Positions 24,031 to 34,799 of a DNA stretch of 64,000 nucleotides are shown in pieces. This DNA comes from Bettongia penicillata ogilbyi. Its lineage: Eukaryota; Chordata; Mammalia; Diprotodontia; Potoroidae. The stretch's first letter is position 1. Every line of letters starts with the position of its first letter. The DNA is taken from the NCBI GenBank assembly GCA_023548195.1, contig JAJHZJ010000579.1, forward strand, positions 624,113-688,112, given 5' to 3'. The notes below the pieces were generated by a model. That model ran no database searches and was not told the origin of the DNA. It worked only from the letters and a program-made list of their open reading frames with translations. The translations under genes and the position numbers were made by a program.

Positions 24031-24289
24031 TAAAGGGGTATTAAAGCTGTTGGAGTAGAAGTAAACATTGCAACTATACTTGTGTAACATAAGGTCAAGC
24101 TGGGGATACAATCCTTGAACAAAATCAGTGTTTCATACTTGTACAGACTACCATGTGGAAATTCCAAGTGGTGAAAGGTCATTGTGGACTGGGACTGTAG
24201 ATTGGCATTAGGGTGCCAGATTCAACATACATTTCCCTTTACTGATGATTGTAAACCAAAGCAGAAGCTTGATTTGATTGTTCTCTGCC

Positions 24290-24605
24290 CCTGCTCTACT
24301 CAAACACTTTGATGGCCCGCTATTACTTTAGCCTGGCATTTAATATCTTCACAGTCTAGCTGCATTCTACATTTCCTATTTTATTTCACATTACTTCCCT
24401 TTCTGGAATATACTGTGTCTCAGGCAATCTGTACTATGAGCTATTTCCCAAGCTTGGTCAACTTCATCTACCACTTCTGCACATCTTTTAAAAGTTGTCC
24501 TCTATGTCTAACATGCACTCCCTCCTCAACTCTCTCAGCATCCTTATCTTCCTTCAAAGAATCTACTTTAAATTCTTCCCTGATCCTCTCAGTTTTCAAC
24601 ACTCT
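24290..24605 (+). repeat. L2 3' region
   Basis: 'ctgcattctacatttcctat', 'ccctttctggaatatactgt' and 'cctctatgtctaacatgcac' follow the L2 order. Open frames on both strands at 24415-24711 run through this and the next LINE and have no independent support. Confidence 0.5.
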
Positions 24606-24609
24606 CTTT

Positions 24610-25440
24610 TCTCTCAAATTACAGAATCTTGAAGTAGAAAGGGACCTCATCACCCATCTAAACCAACTCATCCATGAACAGAAATCTCTAAACAACATAT
24701 ACAACAAGTAGTCATTTAACTTTTGCTTGAAATCTTTCAGCGGAGGACACTGACCACCTCCAGAGGCAGCCCATTCTATTACTGAATAGCTCTTTCAAGA
24801 GATTTTTTTATTTTTTAATAGAAAGTTAAAATCTGCCATATGTTGATTTCTATCCATTATTTATAGGCTAATAATAAAATTTAATACTAATGGCTAACAT
24901 ACAGCACTTTGAGATTTTCAAAGTTCTTTAAAAATCTTATTTTATTTTATCCTCATAAGAATCTTGAAAGATTTTTGCTATTAATAGCTCCATTTTACAG
25001 GTACAGAAACCAAGGCAGAGTTGAAATGACTTGCCACAAGTCAACACAGCAAGTAGTCTCAGGCTGAATTTCAATTCAAGTGTTTTTTCCAGCTCCAAAT
25101 CTAGCTCTCTATCCATTGTCCTACCTAGAGTCCTCTCTACAAATTATGAAATATTCGTCTCTATAAATTATAAATTTATCCAATGTGTTCAAGAATAACA
25201 AGTTTTCTCCCCCTACCATATTTAAGATATTTAAATAAAACTTTTATATAGGCTAACCACCCCCAATTCCTTCAATCTATCCTTATAGGCCTTGATGTTA
25301 AACTGCTTTACCATCTTAGTCACCTGGTTCTCTCTCAATAGCTTGAATATGATCATTATAAACTGTAGGCCATCCCATTTTTCCCTGAACCATCTGCAGT
25401 ATAGATAGTTAGAATTAGTCTATCCCATTTTAACAGAGAG
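24610..25440 (+). repeat. L3/CR1-type LINE, interrupted by a MIR
   Basis: 'agtagaaagggacctcatca' and 'ggcagcccattctattactg' (up to 24880) continue after the MIR with 'ccaattccttcaatctatcc' and 'ccatcttagtcacctggttc'. This is the order of the amniote L3/CR1 3' region. The MIR sits between the two parts, so it inserted later. Confidence 0.6.
24885..25135 (+). repeat. MIR/THER-type CORE-SINE
   Basis: 'ttttatcctcataagaatct', 'tccattttacaggtacagaa' and 'atccattgtcctacctagag' show a nearly full MIR nested in the L3/CR1 copy. Confidence 0.75.
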
Positions 25441-25554
25441 GAGTAGAATTCCATTTGTACTAGAACACGCAGAATGATGTTGTGGAAAGAGAGCTGGTTT
25501 TAGAGTCTGAGGGTTTATATGTTATTTCCCCTCCCAGGAGAAAGTTAGTTGCTT

Positions 25555-25650
25555 AGGACCATTGCTACTTATTGTCTGCTCTCCAGTCTTGTTATAGTAC
25601 CTTATATGTAGTAAATTATTAATAAATATTTGTTGAATTAAATTGAAGCT
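25555..25650 (+). repeat. L2 3' end
   Basis: 'ctgctctccagtcttgttat' followed by 'taataaatatttgttgaatt' resembles the L2 terminus; a short MIR head may precede it at 25465-25550. Confidence 0.5.
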
Positions 25651-25784
25651 TCTTGCTGAACTACTCATTTAACTATTCATCTTAAAAAGTGAAAGCTAAA
25701 CAAGACCTACTGTTCTTGAACTTATCAGTCATGCTATGGACATTAACCAGAGGATGTTTGACCCTGATGTATATGGGACAAATC

Positions 25785-26070
25785 AATGAATTTATTTTTT
25801 TAAAGCACTTGCAACATTCCAGGCACTGTTCTAGCTGAAGGGGATATAAGTATAAAGCAATACATACTCACAAGAAGCTTACATTCCACTGGGAGAGAAA
25901 ACCAATACATATACAGGTATATGTAGTATAAATATAAAGTAAATAAATACAGGTATTTACAAAGTAGTTAAATACACAGAAGTCTAGGAGGGAAGACACT
26001 AGCAGTTGAGGGAATCTGGAAAAGTTCCACCCAGAAGATAGTATACATAGAGATAATGCCCCCACGAGTG
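25785..26070 (-). repeat. L2 3' region, reverse orientation
   Basis: 'gcaacattccaggcactgtt' and 'tcacaagaagcttacattcc' lead to 'ggagggaagacactagcagt', the reverse-complement L2 order. The 65-codon frame here is transposon sequence. Confidence 0.65.
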
Positions 26071-26167
26071 AGGAATGAAGAGGTCTTGTCTATCTACTAA
26101 CATTAGGGTATATTTATCTACCCCATGCAATTAATAAGAATTGGGCAAAAAAAAAAAAATTATCTTC

Positions 26168-26418
26168 TTGTTGCCCAGTCATTTCAGTCCTATCCAATTC
26201 TTTGTGACTCCCATTTAGGGTTTTCTTGGTAATGATGCTGCAGTGTTTACCATTTGCTTCTCCAGTTCATTTTATAGATCAAGAAACTAAGGCAAAAAGG
26301 GTTAAGTGACTTGTCCAAGATCACATGACTAGTGTCTGAGACCAGTTGTGAACTGGGAAGATGAGTCTTCCTGACTTCAGGACTACCAATGTATCCACTG
26401 TACCACCTAGCTTCCTGA
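26168..26418 (-). mobile_element. MAR1-type SINE, reverse orientation
   Basis: The right end carries the reversed tRNA-like head (ending 'gtaccacctagcttcctg'), preceded by the reversed core ('gtgacttgtccaagatcaca'). The left end carries the reversed tail ('ttgttgcccagtcatttcag'). That tail matches the RTE/BovB-like LINE start at 54149. The copy is almost full length. Confidence 0.8.
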
Positions 26419-26419
26419 A

Positions 26420-28340
26420 ATCATTATTAGAATGCAATCAGAGTGCTGATTTTATAACACATGTATTAATGTGTTCTCACATAAATCCTCTTTTTTAAAA
26501 AATTTCTTTTTCTTCTTTTATTTTTGCAAAAGAAAAGACCATATCTGTTGTCCTATCAAAATGACTAGCATTGATCATATCTGATCCTTGTTTTAGATCA
26601 GTGGAAAAGAAGAAACATAAGTTATAGATGTTGGAGGAAAATTTAATTTATTATTTTTATCATTTTATTGTTTTAATGAAGTTCCCTCAGCCTGAACACA
26701 TCTTCTTTTAAGAAGTAGTGACTAAACTATAGTCATTTATTTTTGTTTATTCATTTAAAATGCAAATAAAAACAGATAATCAATAGATAACAATCTGAAA
26801 GCAGAGGATTTGTAAAATTAATATGCTTGAGTCAATAGCTGTTCCATGTAGGAGCCCTCAATGCTGAACCTGGCATAATTTGTTTTGTACTAAGCTGCTT
26901 GACTCAATGCTTTATTTTAATTCCAATATTAACTGAAAAATCCAAGGAAAAGAGAAAATCTGAAATAATCCTATTATACTAATGTTTTTTTAGGCAATAA
27001 TTCAATACCATATACCACGCTGCCTTGCTGTGTTTCCCAATCTCTAAATAGAGTCATCCACATCTTTTAGAGTTGTTGGCAAATTGCCTTAGGTGATTTA
27101 TTTAGGGTGCAAGTGAACTGCTCAAGTGAAATCAGAAAATTGCAGAGTAGTTTGCCTGAGGGTATTCTATTGGGGTCCCCCAAATCTGACTTTCCTAGAA
27201 CATCATCAGACCATCTTTCAGTCCCAAAGGTAAGCTTCACACTAAAATCAAGATATTACTCTTATCTCTAAAGTACAAGTTAGAGTTCAGGCTGTACTAA
27301 ATCAATGGTGAAAAGCTCTTCACAAGTCTTTTTAGGAACAATTATGGAAAGAAAATTTGTCTATATCAAGGAATGGAAGAAGACTTCCTCTAAAGGAAAC
27401 TTTTTTTTTCCTTTTCCACCTGCAGAATTTTCTTTGATTCAGAATGGGCATGAGTGCATAACAAAGCCATTTGGTATTTCTAATATTTTAAAGATCATTA
27501 ACACACTACAAATTCTGGCAACTGTTGTTCTAAAAAATAAGGTTTCTGGCAGCCAGACTTACAGGTAGCATTGAATATCCTAGTTTACTTCCAACAGGTC
27601 ATCTCCATTAAGTTTTGAGTTTAGTGTAATTCATTCATACTAAAGTGGACTACAGAGGAAGATGCTACACACTTTCAAGTTTGACTGGCCTTAGAGGGTT
27701 GGGTTAAACCAATCAACCCCACCATATTAAAGGCAAATGATACAATATACAAGTACCTCATGTCTCTTACTCAGGTCTCTGCTACTTGAAAGCAATTTTT
27801 ATGAAGGGCAAGTGGCGGGGAAAGGATGAAATAGCCAGAAAAGGAGTCAGAAACTACCTAGAGTTCCACAAAAAATGCCCTTATGCATAGGGAGAGAAGA
27901 AATAAAAAAGAGGGGGAAAAGGAAAGGAAAAGAAAGAAATATAAATGATGATGGGACACCAACAATTGCCTTCTCTGTCCCTGGACCTCAGAGTACTAAT
28001 ACCCACAGGTACTTCCACCTAGTCTACAGGGAAGGACTTTGGGTTGTAGTGAATGGTGTTCCTTATTATTTCTTGCTGCCTTCATTAGCATAGGGAACAG
28101 AGCCGACTTCTAAGCATAACCTGGAGTTAGTCATTTTAGAAGACTACCAGTATTTAAGAATCTGACTAATTAATCTAGAATCTATCATTGCGATTCCTTC
28201 AACTCAGTTGATTTCTTTTAACTCCTTGAAATATACACCTCCCCTTTTATGAAGAGGAAACCTAGGACCTCAGTTGCCAAAGAGGCTTTAGCTGTATTTC
28301 CATTGTCAGTATTCTTCATCTGGTAGGGCCAGTGTGGACC
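26420..28340. other. No gene or clear repeat recognised
   Basis: About 1.9 kb of AT-rich intronic sequence. Short frames at 27305-27568 and 27875-28093 have no recognised domain, promoter or splice context. The segment at 28130-28343 may contain the remnant 3' untranslated part of the retropseudogene that follows, but no poly(A) tract marks its end. Confidence 0.5.
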
Positions 28341-28343
28341 TCC

Positions 28344-28906
28344 TTAAGCCACAGAAAAACTGAACCAAGTAGTGTGGCTATATTCTTCAACTGGATGGAG
28401 GAGTACACAAGGAAAACATGCCTTGTTGACTGCATCTGCCCATTTCTGGGTCTCAAGGCAAAAAACTGAGTGTTTGGGGTACACAAACATTTCCTTCAGT
28501 AATCCATCTAGGAAACTGGCAGTGTAAAACTGAACCCCAAGCTGAGTTGTGAATACTTCTAACTTCCATTCAGTGGGGGGATGGTAGACCCTTGCACAAA
28601 AATGCTTCTCTTACGTATCCTTCAGACAGAAATTGTGGTCAAAATCATTAATCTGGAACTCCTCTAAGTGCTTTCCAAGTTCCACTAGCTTCCTCAGATC
28701 AAACACAGTCCCTGTACAGATTCCATTTTTCTAGTAGTGATCATGTTATCATTGACCAGCAAAAAAGCTTCAGCATCTATGCAAACTTTGTGATCACATA
28801 TATTCAGAGAACCCTTGACTGCCAGGTTGAAATACGAGTGATTGGTCAGACTAACTGATGTGGTGCTGCTGGTCTGGGCTTTGTAATTCACTGCACCATC
28901 TAGGTG
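28344..28906 (-). pseudogene. GALM: GALM (galactose mutarotase) processed pseudogene, 5'-truncated
   Basis: Read on the - strand, the sequence encodes the C-terminal half of aldose 1-epimerase. Recognisable runs in order are 'LTNHSYFNLA', 'FDHNFCLK', 'EKHFCARV', 'VQFYTASFLDG', 'YPKHSVFCLETQ', 'DAVNK' and 'HTTWFSFSVA' followed by a natural-position stop (28344-28346). GALM interconverts the alpha and beta anomers of galactose and glucose in the cytosol. The parent gene has several exons, yet this region is intronless, so it is a retrocopy. It is dead: a 1-base deletion shifts the frame near 28709, a premature TAA lies at 28611-28613, and roughly the first half of the protein is missing beyond 28906. 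It is antisense to USH2A and inside its intron. Confidence 0.88.
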
Positions 28907-29439
28907 CTTTTCAGTATTAAATTAATATTGTGCAAACTTAGTATTTGTTTTTAAAATGCAATTTTTATTTTGTTAAATTTCTTGCAACTATAGGGATGTC
29001 TCCATGGTGGGGGATGTAGGGTGGATCCACAGGTTTGTGTAACCAACCAATCCTCTCTGAGAATGCCATTATCACATGGTTTCTCTCCAACACAAACTTA
29101 TTATCCCCTTCACTTACTGTTGACAAACACTCTTCTACAATACTTTTTCCCACTGCTGAAGCAAGTTACCTCTCTCTCCTTTTTTGTACCAACCATCACT
29201 GTCCCCTCAAGGTAGTTATAACCTAACTGTTACCTATATACCCACAGCAACTTCTAAGGAATCACTGGGGAGATCCTTTCCCTGACCCCAGCATGCCTAC
29301 ACTCTGGCTCCCTCTTTAAACCACTTCATAGTGGCTGGCACACTGCTATAACTCTGAGTTCTAGAGAAATGGCCAATAAGAGTCATCCATGTGCATACTT
29401 TGTTTTTGTGTTGAGACTTAGCTTCATGGGATGAGCAAG

Positions 29440-29960
29440 CATGAGCAGATAATGATCTGATTCACATATCTTTCCTGCCAAATTCTACTATCTTCTGAAT
29501 TTTCCTGTTTCTGTCCTTGGTACCACCCTCCATATGATTACCCAGATTTGAAGCCTGGGTGTAAACTTTGAATCCTCACACCCTATACCTAATCACCTCC
29601 ACAAAATCTCCTGCCCCTCTCTCTACTCTGACAGCTACCACCCTAGTTTAGAATCTCATCACTTCCTAGCTAAACTATCTCAGTACCTTCCTAACTGGTT
29701 TCACATCTGTCCCCTTTTCAATCCATCCTACCTACAGCTGTCAAAGGGATTTTCCTAAAGCAAAAACCTTGATAATATCGTTCTCCTATTTGATGTTCCT
29801 CCCACATGACACCCTGACTCTCCATTATGAGGAGATATCCCTGAGGCTTGGAATGCCCTCCTCTTCACCCTTATCACTTGGTTTCCCTGACCACTGTCAA
29901 GATGCAATTTAAGTCTGAGGCCTCCTGTGGTGCTAGTGCCTTCCTTTTGAGATTAACTCC
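29440..29960 (+). repeat. L2 3' region
   Basis: 'gtatcacttcctagctaaac'-like and 'caatccatcctacctacagc' blocks, then 'ggcttggaatgccctcctct', follow L2 order. About 28910-29440 has no identified gene; open frames on both strands there are not supported. Confidence 0.5.
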
Positions 29961-29967
29961 TATTTAC

Positions 29968-29976
29968 CCAATATAT

Positions 29977-30012
<36 letters not shown>

Positions 30013-30057
30013 CTTTTTTATGGCAGAGAATTATAAACAAATATATGCCCAATATAT

Positions 30058-30094
<37 letters not shown>

Positions 30095-30130
30095 TCACTT
30101 TAATTTTTATGGCATAGAATTATAAACAAA
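29968..30130. repeat. Tandem duplication of an 80-bp unit containing (AT)n
   Basis: Unit 1 (about 29968-30047) and unit 2 (about 30048-30130) each start with 'ccaatatatgacatatat', continue as an AT tract of about 30 bp and end with 'gaattataaacaaa'. They differ by a few substitutions and a small insertion near 30104. Confidence 0.85.
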
Positions 30131-30139
30131 GTAGGTACC

Positions 30140-30650
30140 CTTGATTAGGGAACTGCTAAAAGCATTACACGGTACATGAAAGTGATAGGATATTACTACA
30201 CTCTAAGAAATAGAACATAAAGAGTTCAGGAAGGCATGAAAAGTCATATATGAACAGATGCAGAGGGAAGCAGTAAAACCAAGGAAAAAAGTATACAATG
30301 TCTACAATAACATAGACGGAAAGAAAAACAGCAAAATGAAAGTGAATGCTGTGTAATTATTATAACCAACCTTAACCTAGAAGAAGAGATCAGAAAATAA
30401 CCTACTATTTTCATAAATGAATGACTATGGATATGGAACATTGCGTACAGTATCAGATTGATTCCTGGGTTGTTTAGTTGTGCTGAATTGCTTTTTTCTT
30501 CTTTCTTTTTCATTTATTCGTTGTTATAAGAATGGTTCGCTGGGTATGGGGGGGAGGTGAAGGATATGATGGGAAGTGAAGATGATATAAAAGCAAAAGC
30601 TATCAACCATTTTTAAATAACTTTAAATTAAGGCGAACAGAATAAATATG
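30140..30650 (+). mobile_element. L1 3' end fragment, + orientation
   Basis: 'ggatattactacactctaag' followed by 'gaacagatgcagagggaagc' is the end of marsupial L1 ORF2. It is followed by the 3' untranslated region with a pyrimidine-rich part ('cttctttctttttcattta') and a G-rich part ('ggtatgggggggaggtgaag'). It is the reverse of the L1 ends at 31975, 40595 and 55495. Confidence 0.65.
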
Positions 30651-30834
30651 TTTTTTTAAAAATATCAATTAGTATTGCACTAGTGATTATGTCATCCCAG
30701 AAAAGTCCAGTAATTTGAGTTCCTTATATAGATCTTTAAGTTCATCAAATCTTTTAGTCACTTTGTCAAAAAATAATTAGTGCATCTTTAGGCAGAGACA
30801 GTTATTATATATAATCTTTAGAAGGTAAAGTCAT

Positions 30835-30950
30835 TAAGTCAATAAGCACTTATTAAGGGAATATTATGTGTCAGGCATTGTGCTAATTACTAGAGATACA
30901 AAAAAAGGCTATAATCAAATGGAAAGAGTATAGTAAAAGAACAAGTATTT
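30835..30950 (-). repeat. L2 3' end, reverse orientation
   Basis: 'tcaataagcacttattaagg' followed by 'gtgtcaggcattgtgctaat' is reverse-complement L2 terminus. Confidence 0.7.
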
Positions 30951-30954
30951 TAAA

Positions 30955-31335
30955 ATGTATTGGATCTTTCTATCTTTGACCTCTTTGGGCAATACCCTAG
31001 AAATAGGACCTCTGGAGCAAAGAGTGTGATCATTTTAGTCACGGTATTAACATACCATAATTCCAAATTTCTTTACAGAATAAATGAATCAATTCACCTT
31101 GCACAAAGTTTTCTTGTTGTTCCTGTCTTCTTTCTGACATGGATTATTCCCCTTTTGCCAATTTGTTGGGGTTGAATTTAAACCTAGGAGATGTTTTAAG
31201 TCATATTTCTTGCACTGTTAGTAATTTTGAACAGTCTTTCAAATTGCTCTTAATAGTTGACAGTTTTTCTAATGAGAATTGTTCATATCTTTTCACCACT
31301 CACCAATCAGAAAAAGGTTTTTGATGTTATCTGTA
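30955..31335 (-). mobile_element. Diverged L1-like ORF2 remnant
   Basis: 'tgacctctttgggcaatacc' and the later 'gagaattgttcatatctttt' match, in reverse orientation and with many changes, the ORF2 3' part of L1 seen better at 32590-33300. It is older than the other L1 copies. Frames at 30960-31324 are remnants or chance. Confidence 0.5.
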
Positions 31336-31887
31336 AGTTGCCTATGTGTCATCACCAAAGGCATCAACCAAAGGTGTTGTTTTAACATTGAGTGAAAAAG
31401 TACTCTCTCAAAAAAAAAAAAAAAATCTCATGCTATAGAGAACATTTTAAAATAGATATTTGGAAATATTTCCAACACTATGTGATTTTGTTCCAGAAAA
31501 TGAAATGTCACCTATTTTTTAACCTAATATCAGCACACTTTGAAAACATGTAATCAGAATTTTCTAACCTGTTTAAAAATCTTCCAAATGGAGGCTTCTA
31601 GTGGATGCTTTATCTAATGTTCTGATAATATAACAATGCAACACTTTCATATCAGTTTCATATCACTGACATTAGGGAAACTGAAGTTTTTTTCATCAAA
31701 TTCCAATGAATTTCTTTTCAAAATTGATGGTGGAATCTTAGAAATTAATATCATGATTTAGAAAGCAACCCAATGAGTTACTTCTTCCCATTTGAACTAC
31801 ATATCCTTGAGTTCTACTTTTTTAGCCAGAAAAGCTACAAACCAGGTATATGTATATAACACATGTAGTCATACTCAAAAACCATTT

Positions 31888-31908
31888 ACATATATATATA
31901 TATATATA
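31888..31908. repeat. (TA)n short microsatellite
   Basis: About ten TA units lie just upstream of an L1 3' end. Confidence 0.8.
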
Positions 31909-31974
31909 AAATCAAAAAAGTGTGGAAACCATTGATTATAAAACAAATTTTCCTCTAATTTCTTTGCTTTTTTG

Positions 31975-33705
31975 TTTTTTAGTTTTCAACATTTATTTCA
32001 GGAAGTTTTGAATTTCCCCCCTCCCCCTACCTCCCCAAGGCAGCCTGCAATCTGATGTAGACTTTACATGAACATTCCTATTAAACATATTTTCACATCA
32101 GTCACGTTTTACAGAAGAATTATAACAAATGGCAGAAACCATGAGAAAGAAAAGGCAAAACAAAATAAAAATGAAAATAGTCTGCTTCACCCTACATTCA
32201 GACTCCATAGTTCTTTCTGTGGATGTGGATGACATTTTCCAACATGAGTACTTTGAAATTATTTTAGGTCCTTGCATTGCAGAAAAGGGCAAAGTATCAA
32301 AATCAGTCATCACAGACTGTGACTATTACTGTGTACAGTGTTCTCCTGGTTCTGCTCACTTCACTCAGCATCAGTTATACAAAGTCTTTCCAGGTTTTTC
32401 TGAAGTCCACTTGCACATTTTCTTATAGCACAATAGTATTTCATTATATTTATATACCACAATTTATTCAATTATTCCCCCAACTTATGGGCATCCCTTC
32501 AATTTCCAGTTCTTGCCCACCACATAGAGAGCTGCTATAAATATTTTTGTACATGTATAGCCTTTTCACATTTTTATGATCTCTTTAGGACACGGCCCTA
32601 GAAGTAGGCTGGGTCAAAGGGTATGCACATTTTTATAGCCCTTTGGGCATAGTTCCAAACTGCTCTCCAGAATGGTTGGATCAGCTCACAACTCCACCTA
32701 CAATGAATGTGTTCCAGTTTTTCCACAACTTCTCCAACATTTATCATTTCCTGTTTTGTCATGTTAGCCAATCTGATGTGTGATATAGTACCTCAGAGTT
32801 GTTTTGATTCACATCTCTCTAATCCATAGAGATTTAGAGCATTTTTTCATATGATAATAGATAGCTTTGAGGGGCAGCTAGGTGGTGCAGTGGATAGAGC
32901 AACAGTGCAGGAGTCAGGAGGACCTGAGTTCAAATCTCACCTCAGACACCTGACACTCACTAACTGTGTGAACTTGGGCAAGTCACTTAACCTCAATTGC
33001 CTCATCCTGGGTCATCTGTAGTCATCCTGATGAATATCTGGTCACTGGATTCAGATGGCTCTGGAGGAGAACCTGCACAGTCCTCCTCACTCAAAACAAA
33101 GTCAAGTGCAAGTCATGTCATTATTTCTCTGATGGTATGTCCTCTTCAGCAACAAAGGACGAACACACACACACAATAGGTAGCTTCAATTTCTTCCTCT
33201 GAAACTTGCCTGTTCATAGTCTTTGACCATTTATCAGTTGGAGAATGACTTATATTCTTATAAATTTGACTCAGTTCTCTACATATTTTAGAAATGAGGC
33301 CTTTATCAGAGATACTGGTTTTTAAAATTCTTTCCCAATTTTCTGCTTCCCTGTAATTTTCCATTGGCTTTGTTTGTACAAAAACTTTTCAATTTAACAT
33401 AGTCAAAATTATCTATTTTTCATTTCATAATGTTCTTTATCTTTTGTTTGCTCATAAATTTCTCTGTTCTCCATAAATGTGACAGATAAACTATTTCTTG
33501 CTCCCCTAATCTGTTTATAGTGTCAGTCTTTATATCTAAACCATGTACCCGTTCTGACTTTATTTTGGTATGTGGTGTCAGGTGTTGGTTTGTGCCCAGT
33601 TTCTGCCATACTATTTTCCAGTTTTCCCAGCAGTTTTTCTCAAATAGTAAGTTCTAACCCCAGAAGCTGAAGTCTTTGAGTTTATTAAACAGTAGATTGC
33701 TATAA
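31975..33705 (-). mobile_element. L1 LINE, 5'-truncated, reverse orientation (interrupted by a SINE)
   Basis: The 3' end is at left with a T-rich start ('cttttttgttttttag'), the 3' untranslated region (31990-32130), then ORF2 C-terminal sequence. On the - strand 33146-33364 encodes 'NWERILKTSISDKGLISKI' and 'DKWSKTMNRQ', the L1 ORF2 C-terminal region. The element stops near 33705 within ORF2, a normal 5' truncation. ORF2 would be an endonuclease/reverse transcriptase, but neither domain is retained. A SINE sits at 32868-33174. Confidence 0.85.
32868..33174 (+). mobile_element. tRNA-derived marsupial SINE with CA-rich tail (WSINE-like), nested in L1
   Basis: Starts at 'ggggcagctaggtggtgcag' with A and B box-like parts of the tRNA head, continues with the core 'aacttgggcaagtcacttaa', then a body with 'cctgatgaatatctggtcac', and ends in (CA)n. 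It is flanked by the 12-bp duplication AATAGATAGCTT / AATAGGTAGCTT (32856-32867 and 33175-33186), so it inserted into the L1. The WSINE label is from memory. Confidence 0.85.
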
Positions 33706-33957
33706 TCTGTTTCTTTGCTTCTCAAGCCTTGGCAATAGAGTTTTTATTAATGTTGGATTGTCTATTTTGTTATTTTTTGCTGATTTGCCTCTTGTAACAT
33801 TTTGCTCTCATGACCTTTGATTTCAGTTACCGATCAGGGAATCTTGAACTTGTAATATGCTTTTGTTTTCCAGATTTCATTCAATATGTTTCTTCTTGAT
33901 TTAATCGGGTAATACAGTATTCAAGCACTCTATTGCATATTCCATCTAGATTTTGTA

Positions 33958-33974
33958 TAAATAAATAAATAAAA
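33958..33974. repeat. (AAAT)n short repeat
   Basis: Four AAAT-like units after 'ttgtat'. The surrounding 33706-34260 shows no gene. Confidence 0.6.
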
Positions 33975-34267
33975 ATCCAGTATCACTTTACAAATTATCA
34001 CTAGCTACATCATTGCTTCTGCCATGGTAGTGATGGAAGCTGGTTCTTAAGAATATTCCCTGACAGTTTCATCTTTCTTGTTCTGATTCTTATGTGGCAG
34101 GTAAAAAATGAAATACCTGAGGAAAAAGGTTCCAAGTTTCTGAGCATATTGATTTATTAAGCAATGCATGTCAATGGTCCAACAAATCTGGACCAGTTGC
34201 CTTCCTCAGCTTTGGTACTGGACACTAAATAAAAGAGGAGACTGATTTTATACATTAAAAACAATAA

Positions 34268-34495
34268 ATAAGGCCTGAAGTCAGGAAGACTCATATTTCT
34301 AAGTCCCAATCTGGCCTCAGATATTTACTAGGTGTATGATCCTGGGCAAGTCACTTAACCCTGCTTATTTTCAGTTCCTTGTCAGTAAAATTAATTGGAG
34401 AAGGACATGGTAAGACACACTCCAATATCTTTACCAAGAAAACCCAAAATGAAGCCATGAAGAGTTCGATATGACTGAACAGAGAATACTGTTTA
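34268..34495 (+). mobile_element. MAR1-type SINE, head-truncated
   Basis: The core 'cctgggcaagtcacttaacc' is followed by the RTE-like tail 'gaagagttcgatatgactga'. The tRNA-like head is partly lost. A second MAR1 copy in the same orientation follows about 40 bp downstream. Confidence 0.8.
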
Positions 34496-34534
34496 CTCAT
34501 ATTAAGCTTAAAGTCCATTAAAACTCCCAGATTT

Positions 34535-34795
34535 GGGGAGCAACAAAAAGGCACAGTGGATAGAATGCCAAACCTGGAGTTAGGAAGACCTGAGTTCAAA
34601 TTTGATCTTGGATATTTTCTAGCTGTGTCACCATGGGTAAATCATTTAACCCTCTTTGCTTTAGTTTCTTCATCCGTAAAATGACTTGGAGAAGGAAATG
34701 GCAAACCACTCCAGTATCCTTGCCAAGAATACACCACATGGGACAACGAAGAGTCAGACATGACTGAAATGACCAAACAGCAGCAACAATCAAAT
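34535..34795 (+). mobile_element. MAR1-type SINE
   Basis: It has a full-length layout: head 'ggcacagtggatagaatgcc', core 'agctgtgtcaccatgggtaa', 'ggcaaaccactccagtatcc' and tail 'gaagagtcagacatgactga' ending in an (ACA)n-type run. Confidence 0.85.
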
Positions 34796-34799
34796 AAGA

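Noticed and set aside
28965..29153. 62-codon - strand frame as the missing N-terminal part of GALM
   Set aside because: It shows no mutarotase motifs; the pseudogene similarity stops near 28906.
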